Shown: positions 35,903 to 46,105, counted from the stretch's first letter. The stretch is DNA of 64,000 nucleotides from Marivirga harenae (GCF_030534335.1 NZ_CP130565.1:4237501-4301500); one strand, 5' to 3'. The notes: generated from the letters alone by a model not told the origin. Translations and numbers: made by a program.

Positions 35903-36116
35903 AAGAATTGGTTTTTTTGATTTGATAAGTAAGCTAAGAATTTTGGATGAAATTTGGTAGAAGAATTTTATGAGTGTTGATTTTATAATCTGCTGGATTG
36001 AACTGAGATATTTAAGAGAAGTCTAGACTAGACCCCGTATGATTGATTTTAAATTATAGTATACTATATTGATAAATATTTCACATTGGATTGTACGAAA
36101 CTAAGCCCTTAAATAA

Positions 36117-36839
36117 TTGAAAACTTTAATATTGGGTGCCAGCGGTGCCACGGGAAAACTTTTGGTCGAACAATTATTGTTAGCTGAACAGAATATAAAG
36201 GTAGTCATTCGCCCGACCGCCCAAATCCCTACATTTTGGCAAAATCATGCGAACTTGGAAATTATATCTGCTGAAATCTCTAAAATGAAAACAGTTCTAA
36301 TGAAGGAAATTGTTTCTGATTGTAATTCCGTGGCGGTTTGTCTTGGTCACAATCTTAATTTTAAAGGCTTGTTTGGGAAGCCTAGGAGGCTTGTAACTGA
36401 TGCAGTACGATTGCTAACCTCATCCATTCTAAAAGTCCAAAATCAAAAACCCATCAAGTTAGTTTTGATGAACACTGCAGGAAACCGAAATAGGGATTTA
36501 AAAGAATCCATCTCTGTTAGTGAAAGCTTAATCATTACTTTGCTTCGATTGCTGTTACCTCCACACCTTGATAACGAGCTAGCAGCAGAATATCTTAGAA
36601 AAAAAATCGGAAAGCAAAACAATACAATCGAGTGGGTAGTGGTAAGACCAGATTCTTTAATTGACGAAACTCAGGTAAGTCAATACTCCCTGCTTCCCTC
36701 TCCAAATACAAGTGCCATTTTTAAGCCTGGTAAAACGAGTAGAATAAATGTAGCTCATTTTATGGCAGACTTAATTCAAAAGGCTGATTTATGGAATAAA
36801 TGGGAAGGACAGATGCCTGTAATTTACAATCAAATCTGA
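36117..36839 (+). CDS. NAD(P)-binding (atypical SDR) protein
   Basis: Start is TTG 36117, as no ATG precedes the Rossmann motif LILGASGATGKLL at the N-terminus (G-A-S-G-A-T-G). The rest follows the atypical SDR/NmrA-like NAD(P)H-binding family (VLMNTAGNRNRD, WVVVRPDSLID). No active-site Tyr-Lys pair of classical dehydrogenases is visible. Substrate unknown. 240 residues, monocistronic. Confidence 0.8.
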   Translation: MKTLILGASGATGKLLVEQLLLAEQNIKVVIRPTAQIPTFWQNHANLEIISAEISKMKTVLMKEIVSDCNSVAVCLGHNLNFKGLFGKPRRLVTDAVRLLTSSILKVQNQKPIKLVLMNTAGNRNRDLKESISVSESLIITLLRLLLPPHLDNELAAEYLRKKIGKQNNTIEWVVVRPDSLIDETQVSQYSLLPSPNTSAIFKPGKTSRINVAHFMADLIQKADLWNKWEGQMPVIYNQI

Positions 36840-36907
36840 TTCAATTACTTTTATTAAAATCATTTATGCTATATATTGAAAGTTAATGTATCAACCGCTA
36901 ATAAGTA

Positions 36908-37153
36908 ATGAAAAAGAACCTAATCATTTTTATCCTTACAATTATCACAGCAGTTTCAGTAGTTTTTGCATTTAATCAAAAGCAACAAGTAGAGGAGCAA
37001 AAAGCTTTGGTTTAAGAGTACACTGACTCTTTAAAGCAAAAAGGTAGAGAACAAGAAATTTCAAGAGATCTTGTAGAAAAATATTCTAGAATAGCAAAAG
37101 AAGAAGCTGAGAAACTTCGAAAAAAGGCAGAAATGGATCAAAATGAGAACTGA
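36908..37153 (+). pseudogene. Small exported/membrane-anchored gene with an in-frame stop
   Basis: From ATG 36908 the frame encodes a signal anchor (MKKNLIIFILTIITAVSVVF) and an acidic, Gln-rich stretch, then TAA at 37013-37015 (codon 36); the same frame continues open for 45 further codons with a clean coiled-coil pattern (YTDSLKQKGREQE ... AKEEAEKLRKKAEMDQ) to TGA at 37153. The uniform composition across the stop suggests one 81-residue protein with a recent nonsense change. No homologue recognised. Confidence 0.6.
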
Positions 37154-37310
37154 CTTGATGGCTTATGGGAAAAATAACAAGTTAAGAGCAATTTTTTTAC
37201 TCGTTTAAAGCTTTTAAATAAAACCCTACAGTTTTCCACTCATATAAATTACCACATCAGCAAAGTAAGTATTTAATATCTTGTATGTATAATTAAGCAA
37301 ACAAATACTT

Positions 37311-38861
37311 ATGAGAAAATTAAAACTACTTTTTACCATCTATTGCTTATTTGCAATATCGACTGCATTTGGTCAAACTTCAACAGAGATGGTTGACGCC
37401 ATTGTGAAAGAAGCTAATGATAATTCACAATTGGAACCTTTGGCGCATGAATTAATGGACGTAATTGGTCCTCGTTTGGTAGGGACCCCACAAATGAAAA
37501 AAGCTAATGACTGGGCAGTAGCGAAGTTTCAAAGCTGGGGAATTGAAGCCGAAAACCAAGAATGGGGCAAGTGGAGAGGATGGGAAAGAGGAATAACACA
37601 TGTAGATCTCGTGGAGCCTAGAGTTGTTAGCCTAAGTGGAATGCAACTAGCTTGGAGTCCAAGTACCTCCAAAAAAGGAGTAACTGCTGAACTCATGATT
37701 ATTCCTGAAGTGGAAGACTCTATTGCTTTTCAAAAGTGGCTACCAACGGTAAAAGGAAAAATTGTATTAGTTTCAATGAACCAACCTACCGGACGTCCAG
37801 ATTACAATTGGGAAGAATTTGCAACAGAGGAATCATTTGAAAAAATGAAAACTGAAAGAGATGCCCAAACTGAAGCTTGGAGAGCAAGAATGAATGCCAC
37901 TGGATATAACTCAAGAAACATAAATGAAGTACTGGAAAATGCAGGAGCCCTTGCTATTGTTCAATCCAGATGGTCAAATGGATTTGGAGCAAATAAGATA
38001 TTCAGTGCAAATACTAAAAATATCCCTGTTGTTGATTTGTCTTTAGAGGATTACGGAATGATCTATCGCTTGACTGAAAATGGAGCAAAACCAAAAATAA
38101 AGATCTTGGCGCAGTCTTCCGAACTAGGAACAGTTCCTACCTTCAATACTATTGCCACTATAAAAGGGACTGAAAAACCAGAAGAATACGTTATTCTTTC
38201 TGCGCACTTCGACTCTTGGGACGGAGCTACAGGAGCAACTGATAATGGCACTGGAACAATAACTATGATGGAAGCTGCAAGAATTCTTAAAAAGCTGTAC
38301 CCAAATCCTAAGAGGACAATTATTGTAGGACTGTGGGGAAGTGAAGAACAAGGTTTAAATGGATCTCGTGCTTTTGTGGAAGATCATCCTGAAATAGTAG
38401 AAAACGTACAAGCAGTGTTTAATCAGGATAATGGAACTGGTAGAGTAGTCAATATTTCTGGTCAGGGATTTCTACATTCCTATGATTATATCGGAAGTTG
38501 GTTAGAGGCTGTACCAAGAGAGTACAAAAATGAATTGGAGACAAATTTTCCGGGAACACCTTCACGAGGAGGATCTGATTATGCTTCTTTTGTAGCTGCA
38601 GGCGCACCTGCATTTTCTTTAAGCTCGCTTAGTTGGAGCTACTGGAATTACACATGGCATACTAATTTAGATACTTATGACAAAATTGTATTTGATGATG
38701 TGCGTAACAATGCTATTCTAACTGCAATATTGACTTATATGGCAAGTGAGGATGATGACACCACTGCAAGAGAAAGAGCAGTACTACCTACAAATCGTAG
38801 AACAAATGAACAGTATGAATGGCCAGAGCCACGAAAAGCTAATAGAGATGGTGGGAAATAA
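37311..38861 (+). CDS. M28-family metallopeptidase
   Basis: Exported (signal peptide ending AFGQ, residue 22). The catalytic core is of the M28 aminopeptidase/glutaminyl-cyclase-like class: SAHFDSW (first zinc His, residues about 290-296), GATDNGTGT (bridging Asp), WGSEEQGLNGS (general-base Glu-Glu), FNQDNGTG and a C-terminal TWHTNLDTYD (His ligand). A PA-like insert precedes the core. Likely cleaves N-terminal residues from peptides in the periplasm or outside. 516 residues. A terminator follows. Confidence 0.9.
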   Translation: MRKLKLLFTIYCLFAISTAFGQTSTEMVDAIVKEANDNSQLEPLAHELMDVIGPRLVGTPQMKKANDWAVAKFQSWGIEAENQEWGKWRGWERGITHVDLVEPRVVSLSGMQLAWSPSTSKKGVTAELMIIPEVEDSIAFQKWLPTVKGKIVLVSMNQPTGRPDYNWEEFATEESFEKMKTERDAQTEAWRARMNATGYNSRNINEVLENAGALAIVQSRWSNGFGANKIFSANTKNIPVVDLSLEDYGMIYRLTENGAKPKIKILAQSSELGTVPTFNTIATIKGTEKPEEYVILSAHFDSWDGATGATDNGTGTITMMEAARILKKLYPNPKRTIIVGLWGSEEQGLNGSRAFVEDHPEIVENVQAVFNQDNGTGRVVNISGQGFLHSYDYIGSWLEAVPREYKNELETNFPGTPSRGGSDYASFVAAGAPAFSLSSLSWSYWNYTWHTNLDTYDKIVFDDVRNNAILTAILTYMASEDDDTTARERAVLPTNRRTNEQYEWPEPRKANRDGGK

Positions 38862-38897
38862 TCATTGCATCTAACATTTAAAATGTTTGATAATTAC

Positions 38898-38932
38898 AAA
38901 AGGATAGAATCATTTAGCTTCTATCCTTTTTT
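38898..38932 (+). terminator. Rho-independent terminator
   Basis: Arms AAAAGGATAGAA / TTCTATCCTTTT with a 9-base loop and T tail, after the M28 peptidase gene. Confidence 0.85.
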
Positions 38933-39078
38933 ATTTAGAAAAAATAATACCCTCTAATTCTCCATAATTGAAGATTTCGGCATCTTTTCAATAAGAATTT
39001 CACTAAATTTCAAAAAACTTTATCAACCCACGCAACTGATCGTAACCCAATTGCATCTTGAAGATGTAACCAGCAATA

Positions 39079-39657
39079 ATGAAAGTGTTTATCAACAAAT
39101 CTAAAACGGAAGAAGACTTAATAGCAGGATGCATTAAGCAAAAAGCAAGTGCACAACGTGCCTTGTTTGACAAATACTCCGGCAGGATGTTAGGCCTTTG
39201 CAGAAGATACGTAAAAGATGTGTTGGAAGCAGAAGGCGTGATGATCACAGCTTTCACCAAGATATTTGAACGAATAGAACAATATACAGGTGAAGGGAAT
39301 TTCGAAGGCTGGATGAAGCGCATCATGGTAAATGAATCTTTGCAATATCTACGGAAGCATAAAAATATGCAACTGAATATGGATATAGAGGAAGCACACC
39401 ATTTACCAAATTATGATGCTATGGAGGATCATTTGCAAACAGAAGATTTAATGCAAATGATAGGCGAATTGCCAGTAGGGTATAGAACGGTTTTCAACCT
39501 CTATGCCATAGAAGGTTATTCTCATAAGGAGATAGCTGAACAGTTAAGTATTAATGAAAACACTTCCAAATCGCAGTTGAGTAGAGCACGGGTCTACTTG
39601 CAAAAACGACTAGCAGAAATGGAACAAGAAATATCAATAAGTCATGGAAACTCATAA
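39079..39657 (+). CDS. ECF-type RNA polymerase sigma factor
   Basis: 192 residues with sigma region 2 (ALFDKYSGRMLGLCRRYVKD and EGNFEGWMKRIMVNESLQYLR) and region 4 HTH (YAIEGYSHKEIAEQLSINENTSKSQLSRA). The layout is that of extracytoplasmic-function sigma-70 factors. It overlaps by 14 bases a gene for a single-span membrane protein, as usual for sigma/anti-sigma pairs, and an outer-membrane barrel gene follows. Confidence 0.93.
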   Translation: MKVFINKSKTEEDLIAGCIKQKASAQRALFDKYSGRMLGLCRRYVKDVLEAEGVMITAFTKIFERIEQYTGEGNFEGWMKRIMVNESLQYLRKHKNMQLNMDIEEAHHLPNYDAMEDHLQTEDLMQMIGELPVGYRTVFNLYAIEGYSHKEIAEQLSINENTSKSQLSRARVYLQKRLAEMEQEISISHGNS

Positions 39658-40303
39658 AATAGACCAATTATTCAAGCAAAAACTGGATCGTCACAGCGAG
39701 GTAGTATCTGCGGATGCTTTCGCAAAGATGCAAGCCCAAATGAAAGGCAAAAAGCAAAAAAAGGGCTTCCCTTGGATGATAGCAGCTAGCATTAGTATCC
39801 TATTGATTGTGTCATTCGGAATAGCTTATAACTATAATCAAAATACGGAGCAAAATTTTGCCCAATTGGATCTCAATCAATCAAGTATAAGTCTTAATGA
39901 GACTGGAGAAATAAGATTTCCTGAGTTACAGCAAGAGACTCAAACTCAAGTGGACATCCTACAGAAACAAATTTCTGCTCCAATTCAAAAATCTACTCCA
40001 ATAAAGGTTGAATCGCAAGACTTAAGCCGAATGGCTACATTGGATAAAGTAAATGCTTTTAAAGCAGATATTAGGTTGAACATGGTTCCTGAATTAAGAC
40101 TTGCTCCAAAAGTGGATGCAAACAAAGTAATTGTAGAAATACATTACGCTTACGCAGAAAGTAAAGAAGATCAGAACATAATAGAAAAGAGTAATAAAAA
40201 ACTTAAATCGCTGGCCAGTGAATTTAGTTTAGCTGAACTAAGAAGTGCGAAAAACGAGCTATTTGCTTCAGCCTTACAGTTCAATAAAAAAGGAAATAAT
40301 TAA
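39644..40303 (+). CDS. Probable anti-sigma factor (single-span membrane protein)
   Basis: Short cytosolic N-terminus of about 44 residues (KIDQLFKQKLDRHSEVVSADAF), one transmembrane helix at about 45-65 (FPWMIAASISILLIVSFGIAYNY), then a periplasmic part rich in Gln. No conserved anti-sigma zinc motif is visible, so the role is inferred from position: it overlaps the sigma gene and precedes a barrel gene. 219 residues. Confidence 0.7.
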   Translation: METHKIDQLFKQKLDRHSEVVSADAFAKMQAQMKGKKQKKGFPWMIAASISILLIVSFGIAYNYNQNTEQNFAQLDLNQSSISLNETGEIRFPELQQETQTQVDILQKQISAPIQKSTPIKVESQDLSRMATLDKVNAFKADIRLNMVPELRLAPKVDANKVIVEIHYAYAESKEDQNIIEKSNKKLKSLASEFSLAELRSAKNELFASALQFNKKGNN

Positions 40304-40318
40304 AAAAAAGACACAGAC

Positions 40319-41479
40319 ATGCAAAATATAATGAAAATATCGATGGTAGTTTGTTTAGGCTTTTTGAGCACATTAGGCCTAGCACAAAGTTACAACTCAG
40401 AAAATGCAGATACTAAATTAGTAATCGGAGCAGCAGAGGATAATCAGTTAGTAAACAAGGGAGTATTCATTGTAAGAATATATAAATCAACAAAAAGGGC
40501 TGAGTTAGAAAAATTTAAAGAAGAGGCCGAAGAATTAAATATAGATATAGAATACGAAAGCCTTGAAATAATAGATGGTAAAATTGAAGCCATTACACTT
40601 AAAGTCGATTGTAATGATGGCTTTTCTGGGACCGCTTCCACCACAAATATACCTGAATCAGGAATAGGTTTCATTAGAGATTACCGTGACGAAGCTGACA
40701 TCCCTTTTGTAATTGGTAGAGTATTCGATAAAGGGAAAAATTACACCTCTGATGAGTCAAAAGAAGACAATAATTGGAAAGAGGAGTTGAAAAAAGAGTT
40801 TGATACTGCATTCAATGAAGAAAAAACTATTGAAAAAAGAAAAACATCTTTTATAAATTATGATCATGAAATTGATTTCTCTATGGGACTAAATAATTAC
40901 CTGAATAATGACAATCAATTCCCTGATAGTGACAATAAAGATTTTAGTTTAGACCCATTGACCTCATGGACTTACGGTCTACACTCTAACCACATCATCT
41001 CAGTTAGTCCTTATGTAAAATTCAATTTTCAAATGGGGTTATTGTGGAATAACTTTGCGTTGGCTGATACTAAATATCAAGTAACAAAAGGACCTGAACA
41101 GTTACTCTTAAATGATACTGAGTTATCAAGACCAGACATCAGCCCAACGAGAAGTAAATTGAATATCACATACTTAAATTTCAACTTAGTGCCAATGTTT
41201 CACTTGGGTAAAAGCAGCAATGCTTTCAGATTTGGTGCAGGGCCTTATGGAAGTTATCGAATTGCCAGTAAATCAAAATTCAAGTATAACGATAATGGCA
41301 AAGATGTAGTAAAAAACAATTTCCATATCAATAACTGGAAATATGGAATTAAAGCACAAGTAGGATGGAAAGGAGTAGATTTGTTTGCCACCTACGATTT
41401 GAGCCCAATTTTCATTGAAGACAGAGGACCAGAAGCTGAATATCCATTAAGAGCCATATCGTTTGGAGTGATTTTTTAA
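40319..41479 (+). CDS. Outer-membrane beta-barrel protein downstream of the ECF pair
   Basis: Signal peptide (start MQNIMKISMVVCLGFLSTLGLAQ; M5 is an alternative start). The middle part (about 60-160) is charged and soluble; the last 200 residues show alternating strands typical of a PorT/OMP-type barrel (LNITYLNFNLVPMFHLGKSSNAFRFGAGPYGSYRI, WKYGIKAQVGWKGVDLFATYDLSPIF), ending in Phe. Likely the output of, or sensor for, the sigma/anti-sigma system; this is inference from the operon. Confidence 0.7.
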   Translation: MQNIMKISMVVCLGFLSTLGLAQSYNSENADTKLVIGAAEDNQLVNKGVFIVRIYKSTKRAELEKFKEEAEELNIDIEYESLEIIDGKIEAITLKVDCNDGFSGTASTTNIPESGIGFIRDYRDEADIPFVIGRVFDKGKNYTSDESKEDNNWKEELKKEFDTAFNEEKTIEKRKTSFINYDHEIDFSMGLNNYLNNDNQFPDSDNKDFSLDPLTSWTYGLHSNHIISVSPYVKFNFQMGLLWNNFALADTKYQVTKGPEQLLLNDTELSRPDISPTRSKLNITYLNFNLVPMFHLGKSSNAFRFGAGPYGSYRIASKSKFKYNDNGKDVVKNNFHINNWKYGIKAQVGWKGVDLFATYDLSPIFIEDRGPEAEYPLRAISFGVIF

Positions 41480-41524
41480 ACCTCTCCTTCTTATTTGACT
41501 CTAAATTAATAAGGAGTACAGTAA

Positions 41525-41568
41525 AGAGACCTGTTAGGTTTAGCATACCTGACAGGTCTCTTTTATTT
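41525..41568 (+). terminator. Terminator of the sigma operon
   Basis: Arms AGAGACCTGTTAGGT / ACCTGACAGGTCTCT (one mismatch) with a 7-base loop and a T-rich tail. Confidence 0.8.
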
Positions 41569-41733
41569 ACCGGGATATAATCCATGCGCCCAATCTCCAA
41601 TATTTCAATTGCAAGCCGGATCCATTTTAAATGTTGCTACATCTAACTTTTAAAACTATCTATCGAATATTTTTATATATTTATGACTAGGATTGTATAT
41701 TGAGTTTTTTAAAATAAAACTAAGATAAAATTC

Positions 41734-42096
41734 ATGTCAACAGAAATCATCAACATCAGCAAACAAGAAGGGAACAATCACCTCTACTTAACCGATAATG
41801 AAGGTCATGCCGGAAAAGATAGTATTACAACTCAAGTACACCCTGGGGATACGGTAACCTGGAAATTAGTCCCCAATGGAGGAATAGATCAAATTACTGG
41901 GATTACAGCAAAACCAGATAGCCAAGATATTTTTTCAGTGGATCCTGCACCAGTAAATCCTAATGATCCTAAAACTGATTGGACAGGTACTATAAGCGAA
42001 AATGCCACAGGTACAGAATCTTATAGCATTGGATATAAGATTGGTGATAACAATTATACTGATGACCCAGATCTAGAAATGAAACATGGCGGCTAA
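41734..42096 (+). CDS. Unknown 120-residue protein coupled to a histidine kinase
   Basis: No signal peptide and no named family. The sequence is beta-rich and acidic with the core HPGDTVTWKLVPNGGI, then DIFSVDP and a WTGTISE strand, a pattern of a small Ig-like or cupredoxin-like beta sandwich (PGDTVTW resembles cupredoxin strands, but Cys/Met copper ligands are absent). It overlaps the kinase gene by 11 bases, so the two are translationally coupled and probably work together, perhaps as ligand or cytosolic partner (inference). Confidence 0.6.
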   Translation: MSTEIINISKQEGNNHLYLTDNEGHAGKDSITTQVHPGDTVTWKLVPNGGIDQITGITAKPDSQDIFSVDPAPVNPNDPKTDWTGTISENATGTESYSIGYKIGDNNYTDDPDLEMKHGG

Positions 42097-44014
42097 TCAC
42101 CCCCACAAAAAAGTCCTATCTTGGAAGACTTATACCTTAGTCTTCCTTTTATACAGTTCACTCAGCCTGTCTCAATCTTTTAAAGATGCAGATAGTCTGA
42201 TAAATATTGTAGAAACTCAATTCAGTAATACAAGTGACAGTATGCAACTTGTCACATTAGAAGAAATATATAAAAACAATAAATTAAAACCCGACCTACG
42301 TTTAAAATATGCCCTGAAATCATTAAAATTATCAAATCAACTACATAACGAATTATGGCTATTTAAGACTAATTACGAGTTAGGTAATATTTACAAGAAA
42401 AAAGGTGATCTAGACACTTCATTAAAGTACTACTACGCAGCGCTAAAACAAAACGAGCTACTTGATGATATTAGAAATGAAGCATTAGTAAATGCCTCAA
42501 TATCAAACATCTACAAAGTAAATGAGGATTTTAAAAATGCAGTTAAATATGCCAATATAGGAATTAAAATATATAGAGAAATTGAAGATTCAGTGAACTT
42601 AGCAATCAATCTAATGAATACTGGGGAAATCTACAGAGTAAATCAGCGGTTTGACTCTGCTCTAACGTATTTCAAGGAATCAGGGGATATATTTGAAATT
42701 GTCGGTCATAGAGTAGGCCTAGCTTATAATATCGGAAACATCGGTTTGACTCATGCCGATTTAGGAAGTGATTCCTTAGCAGAGACCAATCTACAAGAAG
42801 CAATTCATATTCTGGAAGAGGAAGGCGATTTTTATCCAATAGCCGTCTATAATACCTACATGTCAGATATATATCAAAATAGGGATAATTATGAAAAAGC
42901 ACTTACTTATGCTGTTCAGAGTCTGAACATTTCTTTAGAACATTCCTTAAAAGAGCAGATTCGCGATGCCAACCTCAAATTATCAGAATTGTATGTTGCT
43001 CAAAACAACTATCAAAAAGCGTATTATCATCAGAGTCAGTATTTAGCATACAGAGATAGCATCAATAGTGAAGGTAAAATTCGGGAAATAGCGGAGTTGA
43101 GAACTGAATACGAAGTAAATAAACGAGAAGCAGAAATTACAATCTTAAAAAATGAAAAAAGGACTCAATACATCATTTTTGCTTCCATGGCAGTCATTAT
43201 TATCCTATTGGGGCTTGCCAGTTTTCTTTACTACCGCAATAGTAGAAGAAAACAAACGCTCAATTTAATATTGAAGGAAAGAAAGGAAGAAGCTGAAGCG
43301 CAAAGAGACCAATTAGAAGCCATCAATGAAACAAGGGAAAAATTCTTGTCCATTATTGCACATGATTTAATGGGGCCAGTTAATTCTTTTAAAGGCTTAT
43401 CCACAATCATGAAGATGAGTATTGATAGTCAAGACATTAAAGACCTAAATGACATCCATAGAGTATTTGATAAATCTGTCAACAATCTTTCAAGTCTGTT
43501 AACCAATTTATTGGATTGGTCGGTTACTCAACAAGGCGACATCCCTTATCATCCGGAAAAGATTGATTTCAATCACTTAATCAATGAATTAATCGATCTG
43601 TTTTTTAATATGGCTGAGTCTAAAAAGATCAGTTTGAGGACAAATATATCTGATAATCTATATTTGTGGGCAGACGTAAATAGCACCAAAACCATATTAA
43701 GAAATTTAGTGAGCAATGCTTTAAAATTTACTGACGCAGGAGGAGAAATCAGTATTGCAGCTGAAAAATCAAACTCTTTTGTAGTAATAAAAGTAAATGA
43801 CACTGGTATTGGTATGCCACAGTCTAAAATCGATCAACTCCTAGCAGAAGATAATTTTGAGATCAGCCAGGGAACCCAGGGAGAAAAAGGTGTCGGCTTA
43901 GGTCTTCAGTTGGTTAAAGAATTTGTAAGTATGAATAAAGGAGAAATGGATATTGAAAGCGAAATTGACAAAGGCACTACTTTCAGAATATATTTACCTC
44001 AGTATAATCAGTAG
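42086..44014 (+). CDS. TPR-repeat sensor histidine kinase
   Basis: Signal peptide at the N-terminus (about residues 1-31), then six or so TPR repeats to about residue 330 (LGNIYKKKGDLDTSLKYYYAALK and similar) in the periplasm, a transmembrane helix at about 357-378 and a coiled-coil linker. The cytosolic kinase core has the H-box FLSIIAHDLMGPVNSF (His426), N-box LRNLVSNALKF, G1 DTGIGMP and G2 GVGLGLQLVKEF. This is the TPR-HK architecture common in Bacteroidota. No response regulator gene is adjacent. Confidence 0.92.
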   Translation: MAANHPHKKVLSWKTYTLVFLLYSSLSLSQSFKDADSLINIVETQFSNTSDSMQLVTLEEIYKNNKLKPDLRLKYALKSLKLSNQLHNELWLFKTNYELGNIYKKKGDLDTSLKYYYAALKQNELLDDIRNEALVNASISNIYKVNEDFKNAVKYANIGIKIYREIEDSVNLAINLMNTGEIYRVNQRFDSALTYFKESGDIFEIVGHRVGLAYNIGNIGLTHADLGSDSLAETNLQEAIHILEEEGDFYPIAVYNTYMSDIYQNRDNYEKALTYAVQSLNISLEHSLKEQIRDANLKLSELYVAQNNYQKAYYHQSQYLAYRDSINSEGKIREIAELRTEYEVNKREAEITILKNEKRTQYIIFASMAVIIILLGLASFLYYRNSRRKQTLNLILKERKEEAEAQRDQLEAINETREKFLSIIAHDLMGPVNSFKGLSTIMKMSIDSQDIKDLNDIHRVFDKSVNNLSSLLTNLLDWSVTQQGDIPYHPEKIDFNHLINELIDLFFNMAESKKISLRTNISDNLYLWADVNSTKTILRNLVSNALKFTDAGGEISIAAEKSNSFVVIKVNDTGIGMPQSKIDQLLAEDNFEISQGTQGEKGVGLGLQLVKEFVSMNKGEMDIESEIDKGTTFRIYLPQYNQ

Positions 44015-44197
44015 CCAAGACTCTATTAAATCGTTTAAATGAGGGAAATGCTAAGCTTTCACTTGAAAGATAAAATACCTGCTTCTATAGGATAATCTCA
44101 TATAAAACCGCAGTTCATATTCAGGCTCTTTGAAAATTACTGTCGAAATCCTACAAGTATCAGTCAGACACCAAATGCGTCAGTCCGACAAGAAAAC

Positions 44198-46105
44198 TTA
44201 TTCTAACTCCAAGGCTAAATTTTCCCACTCTTCTGTCAATTGTTCTAACTCCTTGCTAAGCTTTTCGAATTCTTGATTTACTTCAAAAAGCTTATCAGGA
44301 TTACCGTAAACAGAAGGTTTAGCAAGTTCTTCTTCCAACACTTTCTTATCTGCCTCTAGCTTTTCAATAGTTGTTTCTAGCTTTGATAGCTCCTTTTGTT
44401 TAGCTTTAAATTCAGCATCTTCCGGATTATGTCTCGGCTTGGACTGCTTTTCCTTTTTCTGCTCCTTTTTCAGCTCCTCATCAAAGCTCTTATCTTCTAC
44501 TTTTGCCGCTTCCCGCTTCGCAAACCAATCTTGGAATTCATCATAGGTCCCCGGGTACTCTTTAATTTGGTAATCTTCAATCCACCAAATTTTATTGGCT
44601 ACATTAGAAACAAAGTATCTGTTGTGTGACACTGTTATAAAAGAGCCTTCATATTGTTGCAAAGCCTGAATTAGTATATTTTCCGATTGCATATCCAAGT
44701 GGTTGGTCGGCTCATCTAATAGCAAGAAATTCGCATTAGAAATCATGGTTTTAGATAAAGCTACTCGAGACTTCTCTCCTCCTGATAATACTTTAATTTT
44801 CTTAAATACTTCCTCATCTCTAAAAAGAAAACATCCCAGTAGATTTCTTAACTCCATTTCAGTTCGGTCACTGCCTGCTTGTTTCAGCTCATCCAAAATT
44901 TCGTTATTAATATGGAGAGATTCTAGTTGATGTTGAGCAAAAAAACCAAATTCTACATTATAACCTTCCTCTCTTTTGCCCTTAATCTTTTCTTCTCCTG
45001 CAATAATTCTTAGTAAAGTAGATTTACCTTTACCATTGGCTCCAATTAAGGCAATCTTATCCCCTCTTTCGATATGAGCCTCCGTATTTTCCAATATTTT
45101 TATATCTCCATACGACTTTGATACCTCATTCAGTCGAACAATATGCCTTCCCGATTTATTATTAATTTTAAAGCTGAAATTGATAGTGGCATTATTATCC
45201 ACCACTGCATCGACCTTATCCATTCTGTCCAATGCCTTTACTCTAGATTGCACCTGCTTGGCTTTGGTTGCTTTCGACCGAAAGCGATTAATAAATTGTT
45301 CAGTCTGTTTTATTTTTTGTTGTTGATTTTCATAAGCATTTTGTTGCAATTCGGCTCTAAGTGCTTTCTCTTCATTATAGAAGCTCCAATTACCGGCATA
45401 TACATTTAATTGTTGTTGATCTACCTCAACAGTAATATCTATTGTTCTATCCAAAAACTCTCTATCATGAGAAACAATGATGTAAGCTCCCTCATAGGAT
45501 TTTAGATAATTTTCAATCCATTGTATCGATGGCAAATCCAAGTGGTTTGTCGGCTCATCTAGCATCAAAAGAGAAGGCTTTTCTAATAGCAACTTTGCCA
45601 ACATCACTCTCATTCTCCAGCCTCCGGAAAAAGTCCTCAATGGTCTACTTAAATCCTCTGTTTTGAAACCTATACCTTCCAGAATTTCTTCCGCTTTAGC
45701 TTGAAGGCTATAACCTTCCATCATTTCATATTGCTCTTGAGCTTTGGTGAGCTTATCTACTAGATCATCCGAATAATCTTCCTCCATTTTCTTAAGAATA
45801 GATTCTATTTTCTCCTGTAGCTTTAATGCTTCCTTAAAAGCCTGCATAGCAACATGCAGAATACTATCATCAGATTGAAATGACAGCAAATCTTGATTTA
45901 GGAAACCTATGGTGCAGTCTTTACTCATTTGCACCTCTCCTTTATCTGGAGTGATATCACCATTAATGATTTTAAGCAAAGTAGATTTTCCTTGTCCATT
46001 CAATCCAATCAAGCCAATTTTATCTTTGGGTTTGATGTGTAAAGAAGCGGTATCAAATAGAGGCCGATCCCCTATGTAGTAGTCTAAATTATTAATAGAA
46101 AGCAT
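44198..46105 (-). CDS. ABC-F family ATPase (Uup/EttA-like)
   Basis: Soluble protein with two ABC ATPase domains: Walker A GLNGQGKST and GANGKGKST, signature SGGWRM / SGGEKS, Walker B LLMLDEPTNHLD and LLLDEPTNHLD. There is no membrane domain; the interdomain linker has the ABC-F helical arm (EKALRAELQQNAYENQQQK) and the C-terminus is a coiled coil, like Uup. ABC-F proteins act on the ribosome or in stalled-translation rescue. 635 residues; single gene, divergent from the small gene pair at 46265. Confidence 0.92.
   Translation of the reverse strand: MLSINNLDYYIGDRPLFDTASLHIKPKDKIGLIGLNGQGKSTLLKIINGDITPDKGEVQMSKDCTIGFLNQDLLSFQSDDSILHVAMQAFKEALKLQEKIESILKKMEEDYSDDLVDKLTKAQEQYEMMEGYSLQAKAEEILEGIGFKTEDLSRPLRTFSGGWRMRVMLAKLLLEKPSLLMLDEPTNHLDLPSIQWIENYLKSYEGAYIIVSHDREFLDRTIDITVEVDQQQLNVYAGNWSFYNEEKALRAELQQNAYENQQQKIKQTEQFINRFRSKATKAKQVQSRVKALDRMDKVDAVVDNNATINFSFKINNKSGRHIVRLNEVSKSYGDIKILENTEAHIERGDKIALIGANGKGKSTLLRIIAGEEKIKGKREEGYNVEFGFFAQHQLESLHINNEILDELKQAGSDRTEMELRNLLGCFLFRDEEVFKKIKVLSGGEKSRVALSKTMISNANFLLLDEPTNHLDMQSENILIQALQQYEGSFITVSHNRYFVSNVANKIWWIEDYQIKEYPGTYDEFQDWFAKREAAKVEDKSFDEELKKEQKKEKQSKPRHNPEDAEFKAKQKELSKLETTIEKLEADKKVLEEELAKPSVYGNPDKLFEVNQEFEKLSKELEQLTEEWENLALELE

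Noticed and set aside
41734-42096. Calling the 120-residue protein a cupredoxin
   Set aside because: The strand motif is suggestive, but the Cys, His and Met copper ligands are missing.
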